Assembly: GCA_030453435.1 (NCBI GenBank) | Contig: JAKDKI010000071.1 | Coordinates: forward strand, 1-8,873 | Direction: 5' to 3' | Source: Kocuria sp. | Lineage (GTDB): Bacteria > Actinomycetota > Actinomycetes > Actinomycetales > Micrococcaceae | Length of the DNA stretch: 8,873 nucleotides | Part shown: positions 5,579 through 8,873 of the stretch, piece after piece | Numbering within the stretch: the first letter of the stretch is position 1 | Layout of the letters: each line of letters opens with the position of its first letter | Notes under the pieces: model-generated | The model's database searches: none | The model's input: the letters and a program-made list of their open reading frames with translations, nothing else | What the model was told of the DNA's origin: nothing | Position numbers and translations under genes: made by a program

Positions 5579-6424
5579 ATGTCTATAAATTTTAAATTTG
5601 TCAAGAAGGACCCTCATGATTCATTTTCTTCATGGAATAATCGCCCCTGGGCAGGCTGGGACCCGCTGGCCGAACCAGAGGAAGTTTGGGAGTACAACCG
5701 AGGGGTTTGGCGACTGGGTGATGACGCCCGAGATGAAAAGATTGCTACCTTTTCATACGGTGGGAAAATAGTATTAGTCGCTGCTATTACCGGCATCGAG
5801 GAAGTGGGTCCTGAATTCTATAAAAACGGCAAACGACGCCGGGCCCTCCAGGGTTATGTCCTTCATCCCGGTCACCCCGTTCATGACGAGCTCCATGGAT
5901 CACAAGTGCGCAAAGGTCGTCGAGAGTTCAATTACCACGATACGAGCCACCTAGATCATCTAATTTCCGACCCAGAACTATATACTGGAAAAATTATCGA
6001 TCATGAAGCCGAAGTAGACAGTCAAGGTCGTATAGTTAATCCAGAACTCCGCAAAAAGATCGAAGATGCCGCTCAAATTCGCCTGGAAAATCACTATCGA
6101 GCCCAAGGGTGGGAAGTTGATGACGTGCGGCACGACGGCCCATTCGATGCTATCGCAAAGAAAGGCGATGAAGTCCGATACCTAGAAGCTAAGGGCACGC
6201 AGTCCAAGGGGTCGACTGTCATTGTGACTAACGGTGAAGTGAATCATGCGCGAGAGCATCCCGGCGAGTGTGTCATTGGGATCTTAAGCGGTTTACGCTT
6301 CACCGATGAGGGCGAAATTGATGACCAGGACGCGACCTTCGTAGTCCGCGAGTGGAACCCGCGAGACGAGGATCTTCAGGCCATTGACTACAGGTGGGAC
6401 TCAACTTCAACACCCGGGATATAG
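5579..6424 (+). CDS. DUF3883/NO VEIN C-terminal domain protein, nuclease-like fold, probably acquired by transfer
   Basis: This 281-residue protein ends with a domain (about 155-262) that resembles DUF3883 (NOV_C), a restriction-endonuclease-like fold found in many defence-associated proteins. It starts with a helix (A-Q-I-R-L-E170-N-H-Y), then G-W-E-V-D-D-V, P-F-D190-A-I-A, Y-L-E203-A-K205-G-T, and later H-A-R-E-H-P. D190/E203/K205 match a PD-(D/E)xK active site. The N-terminal half (about 35-120) has an unrecognised R-G-V-W-R-L-G...F-S-Y-G-G-K-I-V-L-V-A-A-I-T-G pattern that could be a small beta-barrel binding module (guess). I chose ATG 5579 because AGAGG lies five bases upstream; the frame is open to a TTG at 5486 without a binding site. 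The gene is far more AT-rich than its neighbours (17 G/C of 60 at 5581-5640, about half overall). No methylase or helicase partner is next to it. DNA or RNA cleavage is unproven. Confidence 0.72.
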   Translation: MSINFKFVKKDPHDSFSSWNNRPWAGWDPLAEPEEVWEYNRGVWRLGDDARDEKIATFSYGGKIVLVAAITGIEEVGPEFYKNGKRRRALQGYVLHPGHPVHDELHGSQVRKGRREFNYHDTSHLDHLISDPELYTGKIIDHEAEVDSQGRIVNPELRKKIEDAAQIRLENHYRAQGWEVDDVRHDGPFDAIAKKGDEVRYLEAKGTQSKGSTVIVTNGEVNHAREHPGECVIGILSGLRFTDEGEIDDQDATFVVREWNPRDEDLQAIDYRWDSTSTPGI

Positions 6425-6607
6425 CTCATTCCACTTGGAGACTGCCGCTTGAGAACGCCGGATCTCAAACCACGACGATCGACTGCGAGCCCAGGCATCC
6501 CAAGTTTCAGCGCTCCCGAGATCCTCACTCAGGATCTGCGTACCCGGAATAAACCGGAAACCCTCTCCGTTTGCACTCCCACAAGCGCACACAGAGAGGA
6601 ACCACCC
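6425..6607 (+). other. Upstream region of the first oxidoreductase copy, with two small inverted repeats
   Basis: No gene is seen in these 183 bases. TTGAGA (6449-6454) and TCTCAA (6463-6468) form a stem 25 bases after the DUF3883-type stop and could help end that transcript. AGATCC-TCACTCA-GGATCT (6519-6537) is a second perfect repeat, placed where an operator or leader hairpin for the oxidoreductase gene could be. A short stretch near 6540-6575 (ACCCGGAA, then AACCCTCTCC) faintly recalls the 81-base repeat found later, but too weakly to call a copy. GAGAGGA before 6608 is the binding site for the next gene. Confidence 0.3.
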
Positions 6608-7358
6608 ATGAAGATCGGAATCATCGGCGTAGGCAGCATCGGCTCCACGCTCGCCAAGCGTTTGCCCGCCAAGGGTCACGAGGTCAAGGTCGCCAACTCC
6701 CGCGGCCCCGAAACCATCGACGCGGACTTGCTGGCCAACGGCGCACAGGCCGTGACGGCAGAAGAGGCCGCGAGCGACGTCGACGCCCTCATTCTGTCCA
6801 TCCCCCTCGCCGCGATGCCCAAGCTGGCGCCGATCATCCAGGCGCTCCCGGACGAGACTGCGGTGATCGACACCTCCAACTACTATCCCCACCGCGACGA
6901 CGCCATCGAGGCGATCAACAACGGCCAGACCGAAAGCGAGTGGGTCGTCGAGCAGTTCGGTGGACGCACGATTGCCAAGGCCTGGAACGCAGTTCTAGCG
7001 GGCGTTTTCGCAGATCAGGCGCGTGAATCGGGTGATCCCGAGCGCATCGCCATTCCCGTGGCCGCCGACGACGCTCGCACCGGAGAGATCGCGCGTTCCC
7101 TGGTCGAGGACACCGGTTTCGACGCCGTGGACGCCGGGCCCTTGACCGAGTCCTGGCGCCAGCAGCCAGGCTCCCCCCGTGTACTGCACGAGTCTTTCCG
7201 CAGATCAGGTCGTGGACGCACTCGCGAGGGCTGAGAAGGACCGCATCCCGCCGCGTCGTGACCTGGCCATCGGCGTGATCATGGACCGTGCGGATGACCC
7301 GTCCATGACGATCGACGCGGACTACCTGACCGAGCTGAACCGCCTCATCTACGGCTGA
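6608..7358 (+). pseudogene. NADP-binding oxidoreductase (F420-dependent NADP reductase-like), copy 1, frameshifted
   Basis: The N-terminal Rossmann fold starts M-K-I-G-I-I-G-V-G-S-I-G (GxGxxG) and has A-N-S-R-G-P at the end of the second strand, where S/R bind the 2'-phosphate of NADP in F420-dependent NADP reductases (COG2085). Compared with the downstream paralogue, the frame is correct to G188-S189-P190, then one extra C in the run of six C at 7173-7178 shifts it. As read, translation gives a 208-residue protein with 18 foreign residues, stopping at 7234. In the restored frame the remaining 59 residues (starting V-Y-C-T, ending L-N-R-L-I-Y-G) match the paralogue to a stop at 7358, for 249 residues in all. 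The preserved downstream coding pattern implies a very recent mutation, slippage or a sequencing error. AGAGGA precedes the ATG at 6608 by a good distance. True F420 use is not shown. Confidence 0.8.
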
Positions 7359-7384
7359 TCTGTAGTCAGATCTCGACGACGAAG

Positions 7385-7465
7385 GCCGCGCTGACATCTG
7401 TGGCTCGAGTTCGCACCCGGAACACGGTTCTCGCTGCGAACCTCTGCCCAGGATGTCGGCGGACC
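7385..7465 (+). repeat. 81-base structured inverted-repeat element, copy 1
   Basis: This element starts 26 bases after the copy-1 oxidoreductase stop and ends 35 bases before the ATG of the second copy. It is 85% identical (69 of 81 bases, no gaps) to 8276-8356. The outer arms pair mainly through GACATC/GATGTC (7393-7398 with 7452-7457); the outermost bases are mismatched. Inside are GTTCGCA/TGCGAAC (7409-7415 with 7435-7441) and GAAC-ACG-GTTC (7420-7430). It could be an RNA structure, a read-through terminator/leader between the two genes, or a palindromic dispersed repeat. Confidence 0.7.
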
Positions 7466-7500
7466 GACGCACGGACACCAACGCTAGGAGAACATCACTC

Positions 7501-8250
7501 ATGAAGATCGGACTCATCGGAACCGGCCACATCGGCTCCAGCCTGGCCAAGCGACTGCCCACCAAGGGCCATGAGGTCAAAATCGCTAACTCGCGCGGAC
7601 CCGAAACCATTGATAGCGACCTCTTGGCCACCGGCGCACAGGCTGTGACCGCGGAAGAGGCCGCGAGCGATGTCGACGCACTGATCCTGTCCATTCCTCT
7701 GAACGCCATGTCAAAGATCGCGCCGCTGGTTCAGGCGCTGCCAGAACAGACCGCAGTGATCGACACCTCCAACTACTACCCCAACCGGGACGAGTCCATT
7801 GAGGCGATGGAGAACGGCCAGGTGGAAAGCGAGTGGGTGGTCGAGCAGCTGGGTGGACGCACCATCGTGAAGGCTTGGAACGCCGTCGGCTGGGGCGTGC
7901 TCGCGGACGATGCGCGCGAAGCGGGCGATCCCGAGCGCGTGGCCATCCCGGTGGCCGGCGACGACGCCCACGCGAAGGAGATCGCGATGACCCTCGTCAA
8001 CGATTCCGGCCTGGATCCCGTGGATGCCGGTTCTCTGGCCGAATCGTGGCGTCAGCAGCCCGGCTCCCCGGTGTACTGCACGAAACTCACGGCAGACCAG
8101 ATCCCCGCGGCCCTGAAGGCTGCGCGCAAGGAGAAGCTTGCTCACCGCCGCGACATGTTCGTTGCCGTCCTGTTCGATCACATGGAGGACGAGACGCTGA
8201 CCGTGGATGCCGACTACGGAACCCAGCTGAGCCGCATCATTTACAGCTGA
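7501..8250 (+). CDS. NADP-binding oxidoreductase (F420-dependent NADP reductase-like), copy 2, intact
   Basis: This 249-residue protein begins with a Rossmann fold: M-K-I-G-L-I-G-T-G-H-I-G (G7-x-G9-x-x-G12) and A-N30-S31-R32-G-P, the NADP 2'-phosphate site of F420-dependent NADP reductases and related proteins (PF03807/COG2085). Later conserved segments are D-T-S-N-Y-Y-P (about 92-98), K-A-W-N-A, and S-W-R-Q-Q-P-G-S-P. Many actinobacterial members of this group have unknown substrates, so F420 use is only a possibility. I chose ATG 7501 because AGGAG (7486-7490) lies ten bases upstream and the sequence from M-K-I-G matches copy 1 exactly in register; the frame is open upstream to 7453. The two copies are a tandem duplication about 893 bases apart, including a downstream repeat element. 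It is probably a soluble cytoplasmic redox enzyme and would cover the function if copy 1 is broken. Confidence 0.85.
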   Translation: MKIGLIGTGHIGSSLAKRLPTKGHEVKIANSRGPETIDSDLLATGAQAVTAEEAASDVDALILSIPLNAMSKIAPLVQALPEQTAVIDTSNYYPNRDESIEAMENGQVESEWVVEQLGGRTIVKAWNAVGWGVLADDAREAGDPERVAIPVAGDDAHAKEIAMTLVNDSGLDPVDAGSLAESWRQQPGSPVYCTKLTADQIPAALKAARKEKLAHRRDMFVAVLFDHMEDETLTVDADYGTQLSRIIYS

Positions 8251-8273
8251 CCAGCTCCCTGAATCCGAAAACG

Positions 8274-8358
8274 GTGGCGCGCCGACATCTGTGGCACTAG
8301 ATCGCACCCGGAACCCGGTTTTCGCTGCGGTCCTCTGCCTAGGATGTCGGCGCGCCAC
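8274..8358 (+). repeat. 81-base structured inverted-repeat element, copy 2, with perfect 16-base arms
   Basis: The arms GTGGCGCGCCGACATC (8274-8289) and GATGTCGGCGCGCCAC (8343-8358) are perfect reverse complements. Inside, GATCGCA (8300-8306) pairs with TGCGGTC (8326-8332) using one wobble, and GAAC/GTTT (8311-8314 with 8318-8321) closes a small hairpin. Compared with copy 1, positions 8301/8331 are A-T where copy 1 has T-A. It sits between the convergent oxidoreductase and aldo/keto reductase genes, 25 bases after one stop and about 20 from the other, so it may also act as a two-way terminator, although no T-tract follows. Confidence 0.75.
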
Positions 8359-8378
8359 GAGTGCCGCCTTCCGAGTGA

Positions 8379-8873
8379 CTACGCCTCGGGAATCGCTTTG
8401 CCCCACTTCTCCAGCGTCATGGAGGCGGGTTCGGGGCCGCCGCGAACACCCTTCTCCAAGGCGTCGATGGCCGCGATCTCACTATCGATCAGTTCGAAGT
8501 CGAAGATGTCGAAGTTCTCCGCAATGCGTTCTGGGCGCACCGACTTGGGGATAACCTGCACACCTTTCTGCAGGTGCCACCGCAGCATGACCTGGGCGGG
8601 TGACTTGCCGTGGGCGGTGGCAATCTCGCCGATCGTGGGGTCCTGCAGCGGGCTGCCCTCGCCACCCTCGTAATTCACGACGCCGCCTATCGGTGACCAA
8701 GCCTGCGGCAGAACTCCGTGCTCGCGCCCCACCGCGACAACCTCTGCCTGCTGGAAGTACGGATGCAGTTCGATCTGGTTGACCGTGGGGACGACATCGG
8801 TCTGGTTGAAGAGCTCGGTCAGGTCCTCGACCATGAAGTTGCTAACGCCGATCGCGCGCACCTTGCCGTCCGC
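8379..8873 (-). CDS. Aldo/keto reductase, C-terminal 164 residues (partial, runs off right edge)
   Basis: The fragment covers the second half of the TIM barrel of an AKR enzyme close to the AKR5/2,5-diketo-gluconate reductase group. It opens with D-G-K-V-R-A-I-G-V-S-N-F, then N-Q-I-E-L-H-P-Y (32-39), A-W-S-P (58-61), and the NADPH-binding I-P-K-S-V-R-P-E-R-I-A-E-N (108-120), ending with A-I-P-E-A. The catalytic Asp-Tyr-Lys-His tetrad lies in the missing N-terminal part. Members reduce aldehydes or ketones with NADPH in the cytoplasm; the natural substrate is unknown. The frame stays open to the last base, and the GTG at 8859-8861 is internal rather than a start, since the conserved D-G-K-V precedes it. 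It is convergent with the intact oxidoreductase gene. Confidence 0.9.
   Translation of the reverse strand, partial: ADGKVRAIGVSNFMVEDLTELFNQTDVVPTVNQIELHPYFQQAEVVAVGREHGVLPQAWSPIGGVVNYEGGEGSPLQDPTIGEIATAHGKSPAQVMLRWHLQKGVQVIPKSVRPERIAENFDIFDFELIDSEIAAIDALEKGVRGGPEPASMTLEKWGKAIPEA

Noticed and set aside
6915..7709. Long minus-strand open frame across both oxidoreductase copies
   Set aside because: Its two ends are antisense to the same segment of the two paralogues, and it has no domain or ribosome binding site support. It is a shadow of the duplicated plus-strand genes.

Overview
The window reads as chromosomal DNA of a high-GC Gram-positive bacterium (Actinomycetota, probably Micrococcales-like). 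Most genes are GC-rich, with G/C-biased third positions and GGAG-type ribosome binding sites, and the families present (tandem F420-type NADP oxidoreductase domains, an XRE/ImmA/PIN cassette) are common in actinobacteria. Genus and species cannot be read from the sequence. No rRNA, tRNA, CRISPR array, transposase or integrase was found.

Left part (1-2245): the 5' end of a xanthine dehydrogenase small-subunit gene runs off the left edge. To its right, also on the minus strand, lies a tightly coupled three-gene operon: an XRE-type DNA-binding protein, an ImmA/IrrE-type zinc peptidase and a PIN-like putative ribonuclease. The genes are joined by TAATG and ATGA overlaps, and a CTGAAT-based palindrome sits just upstream of the first gene. 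By analogy with ImmR/ImmA and DdrO/IrrE, this looks like a protease-switched repressor with a toxin-like effector added. It is the best candidate in the window for a little-described system.

Middle (2340-5411): a thiamine-diphosphate enzyme of the acetolactate synthase/benzoylformate decarboxylase type (plus) overlaps at its 3' end a small three-helix membrane protein (minus). Upstream of the latter on the minus strand is a DapA/NanA-family aldolase-lyase that keeps the Schiff-base lysine but lacks the arginine typical of true DapA. A short regulatory region full of TGAAC/TTCTAGAA half-sites separates it from the next gene.

Right part (5579-8873): an AT-rich, probably transferred gene encodes a protein with a C-terminal DUF3883/NO VEIN-type nuclease-like domain. 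Next come two tandem paralogous NADP-binding oxidoreductase genes, each designed for 249 residues. The first carries a one-base frameshift in a run of six C; the second is intact. Each is followed, 26 or 25 bases after its stop, by an 81-base inverted-repeat element. The two elements are 85% identical and differ by at least one compensatory base-pair change, so they behave like a structured RNA or palindromic repeat. The C-terminal half of an aldo/keto reductase gene enters from the right edge on the minus strand.
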